DNA of 26,653 nt, from contig CAKQHB010000033.1 of the NCBI GenBank assembly GCA_934234215.1, positions 1-26,653 on the forward strand, given 5' to 3'. Positions 1 to 8,089 of this stretch are shown piece after piece. The first letter of the stretch is position 1. Every line of letters starts with the position of its first letter. Both the position numbers and the translations under genes were made by a program. This stretch comes from an uncultured Cuneatibacter sp. Its GTDB lineage: Bacteria > Bacillota > Clostridia > Lachnospirales > Lachnospiraceae. Below the pieces are notes generated by a model. It saw only the letters and a program-made list of their open reading frames with translations, did not search any database and had not been told where the DNA came from.

Positions 1-1
1 G

Positions 2-77
2 TTCCGCCGCAGTGCGATCCACGCGGAGCGCTTTTTGCTTTATAGGAAATGCGACGCAATTTCCTATAAAGCAAAAA
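2..77 (-). repeat. Two-hairpin dispersed repeat, copy A
   Basis: This 76-base element aligns without gaps to 7980-8055 with five substitutions (my manual alignment). It holds a weak 5-bp stem (3-7 with 23-27, loop 15) and a perfect 19-bp stem (32-50 with 59-77) around an 8-base loop. One of the differences from copy B is at 42 and another at 67, which are paired with each other, so the stem stays intact. The terminal A-run 73-77 is at the same time the U-tract of the alaS terminator when read on the minus strand. No U-tract follows the 19-bp hairpin on either strand, so it does not look like a terminator itself. The window edge lies one base outside the element, so the outer flank is not visible. 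Confidence 0.85.
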
Positions 78-114
78 GAAATGTCCCACTGAAAACTTTC
101 AGCAGGACATTTCT
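73..114 (-). terminator. Intrinsic terminator of alaS
   Basis: On the minus strand, 77-86 pairs perfectly with 105-114. The stem then continues through two G-U wobbles and six Watson-Crick pairs to a very short loop at 95-96. It is followed by a U-run (complement of 73-77). It lies 31 bases beyond the alaS stop codon. The U-run is shared with repeat copy A. Confidence 0.9.
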
Positions 115-145
115 GATAAATTTTATTTTTATGCAAGAGCTTGGA

Positions 146-2827
146 TTATGCCAGCTGCTCTGCAACCGTCTCTTCTGCTTTCTTCAGAGCGTCTGCAACA
201 CCGGTAGGATTCTTACCACCAGCCTGTGCCATGTTCGGGCGTCCACCGCCGCCGCCTCCTACGAGGGGAGCGATTGCCTTGATCAGGTTACCGGCATGGA
301 TACCAGCCTTGACAGCGGCATCCGTAGCGGTTGCCATCAGGTTTACCTTGCCATCCATCACAGATGCAATGACAACAACGCCGTCACCGATCTTCTCTTT
401 CATCTGATCGCCCAGATTGCGCAGACCATTCATATCCACATCTGCAACCTGCAGAGCCAGGATCTTCATTCCGGCAATTTCCTTTGCGGAAGAAGCTGCA
501 TCGCCGACAGACTGATTTGCCAGACGACTCTTGAGCTTTTCGTTCTCGGAGTGCAGCGCATGGATTTCTTCCTGCATTGCGCTGATCTTTGCAACAAGGT
601 TTGCAGGAGTTGTCTTTGCAGCCTCAGCAGCCTGATGCAGGCTGTTTTCAATCTCCTGATAGTAGTTCATCAGACCTGTGGAGGTCAGTGCTTCAATACG
701 GCGTACACCGGCTGCAATACCGGACTCACCGATGATCTTGAAGCAGCCGATCGCACTGGTATTTGCAACGTGAGTACCACCACAAAGCTCTGTGGAGAAA
801 TCGCCCATGCGAACAACGCGGACATGCTCGCCGTACTTTTCGCCGAACAATGCCATGGCACCGGTCTTCTTTGCTTCTTCCAGACTCATAACTTCGGTTA
901 CAACCGGAAGTGCTGCTGTAATCTGGTCATTTACGATCTTTTCTACCTGAGCCAGTTCCTCTGCAGTCACAGCGGAGAAATGGGTAAAGTCAAAACGCAG
1001 ACGATCTGCGGTTACAAGGGAACCTGCCTGCTCAACGTGTCCGCCCAGAACGGTTCTCAGTGCCTTCTGCAGCAGGTGAGTTGCGCTGTGGTTCTTTTCG
1101 GTCAGCTCACGGTTTTCACGGTCAACCTTCAGAGTCGCGATGTCGCCGGTCTGGATCATACCGCGAGTTACTTTGCCGCGATGACCAACCTTACCGCCCT
1201 GCAGCTTGAAGGTATCAGTAACAACAAACTCACCGTTCGGTGTGGTAATGACACCGATATCGGCCTGCTGACCACCCATGGTAGCGTAGAACGGAGTCTC
1301 CTCTACGAGGATTGCACCGGTCTGACCATCGGTCAGAGCTTCTACGATCTCACTTTCGGGAGTCAGAGCGTTACCCTTCTCATCAAACTGCTCTGTCTCA
1401 GAAACAAGAACGGTGATCTTGGAATCGTGTACCAGACGATCATAACCAACGAATTCGGTCGTGATCGCAGGATCGATGGACTGGTAAGCGGTAACATCAG
1501 CACCCATATAGTTGGACTTGCTGCGGGCACCTCTTGCCTTCTCCTTCTGGATCTGCATGCTGGCGGCAAAGCCCTCTTCATCAACGGACAGTCCCTTCTC
1601 TTCCAGAACTTCCTTTGTCAGATCCAACGGGAATCCATAAGTATCGTACAGGCGGAATGCATTCTCACCGGACAGAATCTTTGTTCCGGCAGCCTCCATC
1701 TCAGCTTCCAGATTTGCAAGCAAAGTCAGACCCTGATCGATGGTTTTATTGAACTTTTCTTCTTCCTGAGTCAGAACACGGAAGATCATTTCTTTCTTCT
1801 CATCCAGCTCCGGATAACCATCCTTGGACAGCTCGATGACAGTGTTGCTCAGATTTGCCAAGAACAGACCTTCGATGCCGAGCTTTCTGCCATGACGGGC
1901 AGCACGGCGCAGCAGACGACGCAGAACGTATCCGCGGCCTTCATTGCTAGGCATGATACCATCAGAGATCATGAAGGTACAGGACTTGATGTGATCGGCT
2001 ACAATACGCAGGGAAACATCGGTCTCATGCTCCTTCTGATACTCGGTGTGTGCCATCTCGCAGACACGATCCAGCAGAGCCTTGTTGGTATCAACAGTGA
2101 ACAGGGAATCCACATCCTGAACAGCAACTGCCAGACGCTCCAGTCCCATACCGGTATCGATATTCTTCTGCTTCAGCTCGGTGTAATTGCCGTTTCCATC
2201 ATTCTCAAACTGAGTAAATACGTTGTTCCAGATCTCCATGTAACGGTCGCACTCGCAGCCTACGGTACATCCGGGCTTTCCGCAGCCGTACTTCTCGCCA
2301 CGGTCGTAGTAAATCTCAGAACAGGGACCGCAGGGACCAGCACCGTGCTCCCAGAAGTTATCTTCCTTGCCGAAGCGGAAGATGCGCTCTGCCGGGATAC
2401 CGATCTCTTTGTTCCAGATATTAAATGCTTCGTCATCGTCCTGATAAACAGACGGGTACAGACGGTTCGGATCCAGTCCGATCACTTCGGTCAGGAATTC
2501 CCAGGACCAGTGGATCGCTTCATCCTTAAAGTAATCTCCGAAGGAGAAGTTACCAAGCATCTCAAAGAAAGTACCATGTCTTGCAGTCTTACCGATGTTC
2601 TCAATATCGCCGGTACGGATACACTTCTGACAGGTGGTGACACGTCTGCGGGGCGGAATTTCCTGACCGGTGAAGTAAGGCTTCAGAGGAGCCATACCGG
2701 AGTTGATCAGCAGCAGACTGTTATCGTTATGAGGAACCAGAGAAAAGCTCTTCATAGCCAGATGTCCCTTGCTCTCAAAGAAATTCAGGAACATCCTTCT
2801 TAATTCGTTTACGCCATAGGGTTTCAT
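146..2827 (-). CDS. alaS: Alanine--tRNA ligase
   Basis: This cytoplasmic class II aminoacyl-tRNA synthetase charges tRNA-Ala with alanine and hydrolyses mischarged Ser/Gly-tRNA-Ala. The 893 residues are close to the usual 870-900. The N-terminal catalytic domain starts MKPYGVNELRRMFLNFF. A cysteine-rich stretch (GCGKPGCTVGCECDRY) sits in the catalytic half, as in other clostridial enzymes. The editing domain has HSATH at about residue 580 and CGGTH at about 682, the expected zinc ligands. The C-terminal domain ends with the glycine-rich VGGGGGGRPNMAQAGG segment. The ATG has an upstream GGAGAG about 10 bases away. A sigma-A type promoter lies at 2891-2919, so it need not depend on topB upstream. 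The leader is only about 57 bases, too short for a T-box. No lesion is visible. Confidence 0.98.
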   Translation of the reverse strand: MKPYGVNELRRMFLNFFESKGHLAMKSFSLVPHNDNSLLLINSGMAPLKPYFTGQEIPPRRRVTTCQKCIRTGDIENIGKTARHGTFFEMLGNFSFGDYFKDEAIHWSWEFLTEVIGLDPNRLYPSVYQDDDEAFNIWNKEIGIPAERIFRFGKEDNFWEHGAGPCGPCSEIYYDRGEKYGCGKPGCTVGCECDRYMEIWNNVFTQFENDGNGNYTELKQKNIDTGMGLERLAVAVQDVDSLFTVDTNKALLDRVCEMAHTEYQKEHETDVSLRIVADHIKSCTFMISDGIMPSNEGRGYVLRRLLRRAARHGRKLGIEGLFLANLSNTVIELSKDGYPELDEKKEMIFRVLTQEEEKFNKTIDQGLTLLANLEAEMEAAGTKILSGENAFRLYDTYGFPLDLTKEVLEEKGLSVDEEGFAASMQIQKEKARGARSKSNYMGADVTAYQSIDPAITTEFVGYDRLVHDSKITVLVSETEQFDEKGNALTPESEIVEALTDGQTGAILVEETPFYATMGGQQADIGVITTPNGEFVVTDTFKLQGGKVGHRGKVTRGMIQTGDIATLKVDRENRELTEKNHSATHLLQKALRTVLGGHVEQAGSLVTADRLRFDFTHFSAVTAEELAQVEKIVNDQITAALPVVTEVMSLEEAKKTGAMALFGEKYGEHVRVVRMGDFSTELCGGTHVANTSAIGCFKIIGESGIAAGVRRIEALTSTGLMNYYQEIENSLHQAAEAAKTTPANLVAKISAMQEEIHALHSENEKLKSRLANQSVGDAASSAKEIAGMKILALQVADVDMNGLRNLGDQMKEKIGDGVVVIASVMDGKVNLMATATDAAVKAGIHAGNLIKAIAPLVGGGGGGRPNMAQAGGKNPTGVADALKKAEETVAEQLA

Positions 2828-2890
2828 AGTTTGTATCTCTCCATTTATCTTCTAACTTGATTTCAGCGAAAAAATACGCAATCTTTGGTT

Positions 2891-2919
2891 ATAGTAGCAC
2901 AAAGTTACTTATTTGTAAA
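2891..2919 (-). promoter_or_regulatory. Probable sigma-A promoter of alaS
   Basis: Read on the minus strand: -35 TTTACA (2914-2919), 17-base spacer, -10 TACTAT (2891-2896). This places the start of transcription about 57 bases before the alaS start codon. An overlapping TATAAC is an alternative -10 but gives a 20-base spacer. I see no convincing terminator between topB and this promoter, so readthrough from the upstream operon is possible. Confidence 0.65.
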
Positions 2920-2933
2920 GGGCGGCAACCGGA

Positions 2934-5048
2934 TCAGCTCTCCGTCTTTTTCCGTCGGGAGGTGGATGCTTTTGTATAGAAAGGAGCCGTCTCAACAAAC
3001 TTGTGTCGGATGTATTCCGGGCGTTGAATGCCACGGACACCGAGGGTACGTCTTGTCACAAAGTCATCCAGCTTTTGACGGTACTCGGCAGGGGTGACGG
3101 TGCCTTCCTGCACATAGGAAAGGCCTTTTTCCCAGCTGGCAGTCAGTTCCGGATTCAAAAGCTGCCGCATGGAGGCATCCACTACATCGTAGATCATCTC
3201 TCCCAAATGGGTGGGTGTTACGACCTGCGTTTTGGAATTCAGCGCCAGGTATTTATTTGTCACCAGCTTTTTCAGAATCTCGGCGCGGGTGGCACTTGTG
3301 CCGATTCCGCTGCCCTTGATCTGAGCCCGGAGATCTTCGTCCTCAATGAGCTGGCCGGCATTCTCCATCGCAAGGATGAGGGAACCGGAGGTATAGCGCT
3401 TGGGCGGAGAAGTCTCGCCCTCTTTGATCTCAAAAGAAGTGGCGGGAACAAGCTGCCCTTTTTTCAGAGACTGAACCGCTTTTTGCAGTCCGGGATTGCC
3501 GGAAGCATCGGCATCCTCCTCTTTTCCGTCGGCATCTTTTTTCTCAGATGGCTGAGCAGACTGGGAAGAAGTTAGTCCTGCAACTTCCAGATATCCCTTC
3601 TTTGTGAGGACGCGGAAACCAGCGAACAGTCGTTCTGTCACCGGTTCATCTAACGGTCTGGCGAAGGTCAGACTGTATTTTTCGTACTCTGCAGCCGGAT
3701 AAAAGATGCTTAAAAATCGACGCACGATCACATCATAGACAGCGGCGGAGCGAGAAGAACAGCTGCGCAGTGCACCAAAGCCCTGTCCTGTGGGAACGAT
3801 AGCATAGTGGTCGGTGATCTGCTTGTCGTTGACATAGCGGGTCTTTGCCAGCCCGACATAGGACTTTTGCTCGAGAATCGTTTCAGCAAAGTTTCGTACC
3901 GGACTGTAGCTTCGCAGACCGCCGATGTTTTTTGTGATTTCCTTGGAAACTGCGGTAGAGAGAACTCGAGCATCCGTTCTCGGATAAGTGACGAGCTTTT
4001 TTTCGTACAGTTCCTGCACAGTGCGCAGCGTTTCATCCGGGCTGATGTGAAAGCGCTTGGAACATTCGTTCTGCAGCTCTGCCAGATTGAATAACAGCGG
4101 CGGATTTTTCTTCTCTTTTTTCTTCTCAATCTTTTCCGTCAGGAAGTAATAGCGTCCGTCCCCGGCAGAAAGTCCGCCCTGAGCGGCTTTGGCATCCAGA
4201 GAGGAAGGCTGTTTTAGCTCTGTGATCAGCTTTTCCGCGGATTGCCTTTTTTGGAAGCCGTTTTCTTTATAAAGAAGCGGACTTTCAAAATAGCGGGACT
4301 CTTTGACAGCTTTCCATTCACCGTCAAAAGAACTGTCCTGCAGCGAAAAGCGTCCGGTAACGCGGTAAAAGGGTGTCTTAACGAAGTCGCGAATCTCCCG
4401 CTCTCTTCGAACGACCATACCCTGTACACAGGTCATAACACGGCCGACAGACAAAACGGCATATTTTTGATTCAGAAAAGAAGCAACAACGGGGCCGAAT
4501 TTTAGCGACAGGATGCGGGAAAAGTTGATGCCCATGAGATAATCTTCCTGCGCCCGCAGATAGGCGGAGGCGCTGAGATTATCATACTCGGACAGATCCC
4601 TGGCTTCTTTGATGCCGCGGCGGATCTCCTCCTCGGTCTGGGAATCAATCCACACTCGCTTGCGGATCTTGCCGGTGACATGGGCTTCCTGTTCCACGAG
4701 ACGGTAGATGTACTCTCCCTCTCGTCCGGAGTCGGTGCACACATAGATCGTATCCACATCCGGGCGGTTTAGCAGCCCGCGGATGATCTCAAACTGTGCT
4801 TTTGTGGCATCGATCACTTCGTATTTGAAGGTTTCAGGCAGAAACGGCAGAGTGTCAACACTCCACCGTTTCAATCCTGCGTCATATACTTCGGGATAGC
4901 TCATGGTGATCAGATGTCCGACACACCAGGTTACAATGGTGTCGGCAGATTCCAGGTAGCCATTCCGTGCGTTGCCGTCAACACCCAGCACCCGCGCAAA
5001 TTCGCGGGCAACGCTGGGCTTCTCGGCAATAAATAAATGTTTACTCAT
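2934..5048 (-). CDS. topB: DNA topoisomerase III (type IA)
   Basis: This type IA topoisomerase cuts and rejoins single strands to relax negative supercoils and decatenate daughter chromosomes. The TOPRIM domain begins MSKHLFIAEKPSVAREFARV and carries the acidic CTDSGREGE motif near residue 104. The catalytic tyrosine is in VTYPRTDAR near residue 354. At 704 residues it is in the TopB range (about 650-730). A charged, low-complexity insert (KKDADGKEEDADASGNPG) precedes the PPKRYTSGSLILAME motif. The C-terminus is short and basic (ASTSRRKKTES) and has no zinc-ribbon cysteines, as expected for TopB rather than TopA. Its ATG has AGAGG five bases upstream and lies 9 bases after the galM stop, so it is probably translated from the asd-galM-topB transcript. 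Confidence 0.95.
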   Translation of the reverse strand: MSKHLFIAEKPSVAREFARVLGVDGNARNGYLESADTIVTWCVGHLITMSYPEVYDAGLKRWSVDTLPFLPETFKYEVIDATKAQFEIIRGLLNRPDVDTIYVCTDSGREGEYIYRLVEQEAHVTGKIRKRVWIDSQTEEEIRRGIKEARDLSEYDNLSASAYLRAQEDYLMGINFSRILSLKFGPVVASFLNQKYAVLSVGRVMTCVQGMVVRREREIRDFVKTPFYRVTGRFSLQDSSFDGEWKAVKESRYFESPLLYKENGFQKRQSAEKLITELKQPSSLDAKAAQGGLSAGDGRYYFLTEKIEKKKEKKNPPLLFNLAELQNECSKRFHISPDETLRTVQELYEKKLVTYPRTDARVLSTAVSKEITKNIGGLRSYSPVRNFAETILEQKSYVGLAKTRYVNDKQITDHYAIVPTGQGFGALRSCSSRSAAVYDVIVRRFLSIFYPAAEYEKYSLTFARPLDEPVTERLFAGFRVLTKKGYLEVAGLTSSQSAQPSEKKDADGKEEDADASGNPGLQKAVQSLKKGQLVPATSFEIKEGETSPPKRYTSGSLILAMENAGQLIEDEDLRAQIKGSGIGTSATRAEILKKLVTNKYLALNSKTQVVTPTHLGEMIYDVVDASMRQLLNPELTASWEKGLSYVQEGTVTPAEYRQKLDDFVTRRTLGVRGIQRPEYIRHKFVETAPFYTKASTSRRKKTES

Positions 5049-5057
5049 GTATCCTCT

Positions 5058-6107
5058 TTATACGGTCTCGAAACTATAGATGGTCGTAGTATCGTAGGGT
5101 TCTCCGGCACGCTTTACCGGGCTCTTGAAAGAAGGAATGTTCACTGCATTCGGGAAATACTGAGACTCGAAGCAGACACCCTCTCTCTTTCCATAAGGCT
5201 TTCCGCTCTTGCCGATGCACTGTCCTGCAAGGGAATTACCTGCGTAGAACTGAATGCCGGGCAGATCGGTGTGAACAGTCATCTTCCGTCCACTGGCTGG
5301 ATCGGTCAGAGAAGCAACAGCTGCTAACTCACCGCCATTTTTCAGTACCCAGTTGTGATCAAATCCGCCGGGAGCGATCAGAGGCTCATAGTCAGACTCG
5401 ATATCCCGACCAATGGGTTTTTCCGTGCGGAAATCCATAACGGTTCCCTCTACGGGAACAAGCTCTCCATCCGGAATGGAGCCGGCATCTGTGTGGGTAA
5501 AGAAGTCGGAATCGATCCATACAAGCTGATCCATCGCGCTTCCGGAGCCTTCTCCGGCTAAGTTAAAGTAGCTGTGATTGGTCAGATTGATGACAGTATC
5601 TGCATCCGCAACACCGTTGTAATGGATCATCAGAGCGTTTGACGCAGTCAGTGTGTAGGTAACGGCAATGTCCAATGCACCGGGATATCCCTGATCGCCG
5701 TCAGGGCTGTGCAGAGAGAACGTAACGGACTCATCCGGACCTTCGGTGTCGGTCTCTGCCTGCCACATCCGCTCGTGATAACCGCCCGGGCAGCTGTGCA
5801 GATTGTTCGGGCCATCGTTGACAGCAAGATGGTAAACCTGACCGTTCAGTGTGAACTGTGCGCCGCCGATGCGGTTTGCGCTGCGGCCGACGCAGGCCCC
5901 GAGAAAGACATCGTTGTGCTCATACTCTGCAACTGTGCGCATACCAAGCACAACGTCTGCAACAACGCCATTTCGATCCGGTATAAGAAGGGATACGAGA
6001 ACCGCACCAAAATCGGATATGACTGCTTTCATACCATGTTCATTTTCTAGAGTGTACAGATGCGCCATCTGTCCGTCTTTGGTCAGACCAAATTCTTCAA
6101 TTTTCAT
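5058..6107 (-). CDS. galM: Aldose 1-epimerase (mutarotase)
   Basis: It interconverts alpha and beta anomers of galactose, glucose and related sugars in the cytoplasm and feeds the Leloir pathway. It is 349 residues, the normal GalM length. NHSYFNLAGEG holds the family's active-site histidine region, and CFESQYFPNA near the C-terminus holds the expected catalytic glutamate. I chose the ATG at 6105-6107 because GAGGGGAAG sits just before it; a TTG five codons upstream (6122) lies within that ribosome binding site. The gene is 35 bases after asd and 9 before topB, with no promoter seen in the gap. Its place among amino acid and topology genes, with no galK/galT nearby, looks incidental. The exact sugar substrate cannot be told. 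Confidence 0.93.
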   Translation of the reverse strand: MKIEEFGLTKDGQMAHLYTLENEHGMKAVISDFGAVLVSLLIPDRNGVVADVVLGMRTVAEYEHNDVFLGACVGRSANRIGGAQFTLNGQVYHLAVNDGPNNLHSCPGGYHERMWQAETDTEGPDESVTFSLHSPDGDQGYPGALDIAVTYTLTASNALMIHYNGVADADTVINLTNHSYFNLAGEGSGSAMDQLVWIDSDFFTHTDAGSIPDGELVPVEGTVMDFRTEKPIGRDIESDYEPLIAPGGFDHNWVLKNGGELAAVASLTDPASGRKMTVHTDLPGIQFYAGNSLAGQCIGKSGKPYGKREGVCFESQYFPNAVNIPSFKSPVKRAGEPYDTTTIYSFETV

Positions 6108-6142
6108 GAGACTTCCCCTCAATTCTTTTTACATTTTATTCG

Positions 6143-7240
6143 TTAGTTCAGAGATTCCTTAGCTGTGATGTAGTCCTTTGCAACAAGAAGCTCTGCGGAA
6201 AGAACGCCGCCGCCTGCAGCACCTCTCAGTGTGTTGTGAGACAGTCCGACGAACTTATAATCATACAGGGTGTCCTCTCTCAGACGACCTGCAGAAACGC
6301 CCATGCCGTGCTCAAAATCGCGGTCTAACAATACCTGCGGGCGATCCGGCTCTTCCAGATACTGAATGAACTGCTTTGGTGCGCTGGGCAGGTTCAGTTC
6401 CTGCGGCAGTCCGCGGAAGTTCTTCCATCTGTCGAGAATCTCTTCTTTAGTAGGCTTCTTTTCGAAGTTTACAAATACAGCTGCCGTATGTCCGTCCTGT
6501 ACGGGAACACGGATGCACTGGGTTGTGATGATCGGAGTCTCCGCCTTCACGATCTGACCGTTTTCTACATGCCCCCAGATACGCAGCGGTTCCTGTTCAC
6601 TCTTCTCTTCCTCGCCACTGATGTAGGGAATGATATTTCCAACCATCTCGGGCCAGTCTTTGAAGGTCTTACCGGCACCGGAAATTGCCTGATAGGTGGT
6701 GGCAACGACTTCCTTGATGCCGAACTCACGCAGTGCGTGCAGCATAGGAGTGTAACTCTGGATCGAACAGTTTGGCTTTACGGCGATGAAACCGCGCTTT
6801 GTGCCAAGACGCTTCTTCTGCGCCGGGATAACTTCCAGATGTTCCGGATTCAGTTCCGGAACGACCATAGGAACATCGGGAGTCCAACGGTGTGCGCTGT
6901 TGTTGGAGACAACAGGTGTCTCTGCCTTTGCGTAAGCTTCCTCAATGGCGCGAATCTCATCCTTGGACATATCCACTGCGCTGAATACAAAATCAACCTG
7001 ACTGCTGACTGCTTCGACTTCGTTGACGTTCAGAACAGTCATGTTCTTTACAGATTCGGGCATGGGGGTATCCATCTTCCAGCGTCCGCCGACTGCTTCT
7101 TCGTATGTTTTACCTGCGGATCTGGGGCTCGCTGCCAGTGCGGCAATCTCAAACCAGGGATGGTTTTCCAACAGTGTGATGAAACGCTGACCAACCATAC
7201 CGGTTGCGCCAAGAATGCCCGCCTTTAACTTTCTCTCCAT
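6143..7240 (-). CDS. asd: Aspartate-semialdehyde dehydrogenase
   Basis: It reduces aspartyl phosphate to aspartate semialdehyde with NADPH, the branch point to lysine/diaminopimelate, threonine and methionine. The 365 residues carry the dinucleotide-binding GATGMVGQRF at the N-terminus, the catalytic cysteine in VKPNCSIQSY, and the downstream TTYQAISGAGK motif. Length and motifs fit the archaeal/fungal-like ASADH subtype, which is also common in clostridia, rather than the E. coli type. The ATG is preceded by GAGGAG at normal distance. It is the first gene of the asd-galM-topB run and lies 133 bases after the zinc-ribbon gene. I found no clear promoter in that gap but did find small hairpins (7278-7313) and a weak terminator (7310-7358). 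It may be transcribed by readthrough from the 7931-7959 promoter. Confidence 0.95.
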   Translation of the reverse strand: MERKLKAGILGATGMVGQRFITLLENHPWFEIAALAASPRSAGKTYEEAVGGRWKMDTPMPESVKNMTVLNVNEVEAVSSQVDFVFSAVDMSKDEIRAIEEAYAKAETPVVSNNSAHRWTPDVPMVVPELNPEHLEVIPAQKKRLGTKRGFIAVKPNCSIQSYTPMLHALREFGIKEVVATTYQAISGAGKTFKDWPEMVGNIIPYISGEEEKSEQEPLRIWGHVENGQIVKAETPIITTQCIRVPVQDGHTAAVFVNFEKKPTKEEILDRWKNFRGLPQELNLPSAPKQFIQYLEEPDRPQVLLDRDFEHGMGVSAGRLREDTLYDYKFVGLSHNTLRGAAGGGVLSAELLVAKDYITAKESLN

Positions 7241-7277
7241 TGTTCTAATCTCCTCTTTTTTGTGTATTTTCCCTAAC

Positions 7278-7313
7278 CCGGAATCGATCCGGACAGTATT
7301 CCCAAAGGGAATA
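7278..7313. other. Two small hairpins in the asd leader
   Basis: CCGGA (7278-7282) pairs with TCCGG (7288-7292), and TATTCCC (7297-7303) pairs with GGGAATA (7307-7313) around AAA. They lie between the weak terminator and the asd ribosome binding site. They match no riboswitch I recognise and are too short for a lysine riboswitch. Confidence 0.5.
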
Positions 7314-7358
7314 GAAAGGGGTGCTGTTCCCTGCGATTGGCAAAGCTCATCACCCCTT
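7310..7358 (-). terminator. Weak terminator or attenuator between zinc-ribbon gene and asd
   Basis: On the minus strand an 8-bp GC-rich stem (7316-7323 with 7351-7358) closes a 27-base loop and is followed by TTTCTATT. The long loop and interrupted U-run suggest partial termination. As no separate asd promoter is evident, some readthrough into asd seems likely. Confidence 0.5.
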
Positions 7359-7373
7359 AAATTCTAAAATGGT

Positions 7374-7883
7374 TTATTCTTCGGTGGAATCCTCAGTAGG
7401 TTCTTCGGACTCTTCGGAAGAAATCTTGCCGCCACACTCCGGACAGAACACTGCGTCCGCTTCTACTGCTGCGCCGCAGTTCGGACAGGTATGTGCCTCA
7501 GCAGCAGGAGTCTCCTCAACTACGGGATGCTCGATCTTTGCACCGCAGCTGGAGCAGAACTGTGCGGTTGCAGGAACTTCAGCACCGCAGTTTGCACAGG
7601 TGCAAACGCCCTTTAACTTCTGAATTTCTGCTTTTAACTGTGCAATCTGTGCAAGAGATGCATCTACTGCCAGAATGTTCTCAGAAAATTCCGGTGTCGG
7701 ATCTTCCTTGTGCAGCTTGTAATACTGCTCGCCCATCTCCTGATATGCGCTCTGAACCTTTCTCTCTTCCTCGCGGATCTGTGTGTTCAGTTTGCTCAGA
7801 TCGGAAACTTCTTTTGCCTTATCAGCAATGCCTTTGCCCATTACGTTCAGCTTGTCACTCAGATTATCAAAAAAAGATGCCAT
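7374..7883 (-). CDS. Coiled-coil protein with two zinc ribbons and acidic tail
   Basis: The 169-residue protein has no signal peptide or membrane segment. Residues 1-92 are predicted by eye to be mostly helical and charged, coiled-coil-like. Two CxxC...CxxC zinc ribbons follow: C96/C99/C110/C113 (CANCGAEV to CSSCGAKI) and C133/C136/C147/C150 (CPNCGAAV to CPECGGKI). The tail is acidic (SSEESEEPTEDSTEE). Similar 'zinc ribbon domain-containing' proteins are widespread in clostridia, but I know of no assigned function; a scaffold or regulatory role is only a guess. The ATG has AAAGGAGG seven bases upstream. A consensus promoter (7931-7959) points to strong constitutive expression. It precedes asd on the same strand. 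Confidence 0.9.
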   Translation of the reverse strand: MASFFDNLSDKLNVMGKGIADKAKEVSDLSKLNTQIREEERKVQSAYQEMGEQYYKLHKEDPTPEFSENILAVDASLAQIAQLKAEIQKLKGVCTCANCGAEVPATAQFCSSCGAKIEHPVVEETPAAEAHTCPNCGAAVEADAVFCPECGGKISSEESEEPTEDSTEE

Positions 7884-7930
7884 TGTAAGACCTCCTTTTG
7901 TCTGCTCTGCAGACGGTTTTGTTTTCCATT

Positions 7931-7959
7931 ATTATAGTCGGAGCGCCGTAAACTGTCAA
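7931..7959 (-). promoter_or_regulatory. Consensus sigma-A promoter of the zinc-ribbon gene
   Basis: Minus strand: -35 TTGACA (7954-7959), 17-base spacer, -10 TATAAT (7931-7936), both hexamers perfect. The leader is about 40 bases and contains a small GTCTGC-AGA-GCAGAC hairpin just before AAAGGAGG. The promoter begins about 20 bases after the outer end of repeat copy B. Confidence 0.9.
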
Positions 7960-7979
7960 GTAAAGCTATTATAAAACAA

Positions 7980-8055
7980 TTCCGCCGCAGTGCGATCCCC
8001 GCGGAGCGTTTTTTGCTTTCTAGGAAATGCAACGCAATTTCCTAGAAAGCAAAAA
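7980..8055 (-). repeat. Two-hairpin dispersed repeat, copy B
   Basis: Second copy of the element at 2-77, matching at 71 of 76 positions. The large stem is 8010-8028 with 8037-8055 around the loop GCAACGCA. The pair that is A-T in copy A (42/67) is C-G here (8020/8045), a compensated change. The small stem is 7981-7985 with 8001-8005. The element lies directly behind the tRNA-Thr terminator, whose U-run it shares, in the same orientation as copy A behind alaS. Beyond its outer end the sequence turns AT-rich and leads to the zinc-ribbon gene promoter. Confidence 0.87.
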
Positions 8056-8083
8056 AAGACACCGGAAAATGTTCCGATGTCTT
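8051..8083 (-). terminator. Intrinsic terminator of tRNA-Thr
   Basis: Minus strand: 8058-8067 pairs with 8072-8081 (one G-U), closed by a four-base loop and followed by seven U (complement of 8051-8057). It begins a few bases after the tRNA 3' end. The U-run is shared with repeat copy B. Confidence 0.9.
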
Positions 8084-8089
8084 CTTGCG

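Noticed and set aside
35..2803. A 922-codon open frame antisense to alaS on the plus strand
   Set aside because: It mirrors alaS along nearly its full length, has cysteine- and histidine-rich, non-protein-like composition, lacks a ribosome site, and starts inside the repeat. It is open because of alaS codon choice.
2828..2884. T-box riboswitch before alaS
   Set aside because: The predicted leader is about 57 bases, far shorter than a T-box, and no T-box core sequence is seen.
5058..6122. Longer galM starting at TTG 6122
   Set aside because: That start overlaps the GAGGGGAAG ribosome site of the ATG at 6107, which fits the family N-terminus better.
8010..8055. The 19-bp hairpin of the repeat as a terminator
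   Set aside because: On both strands the stem is preceded by a T-run and followed by an A-run, the reverse of what intrinsic termination needs.
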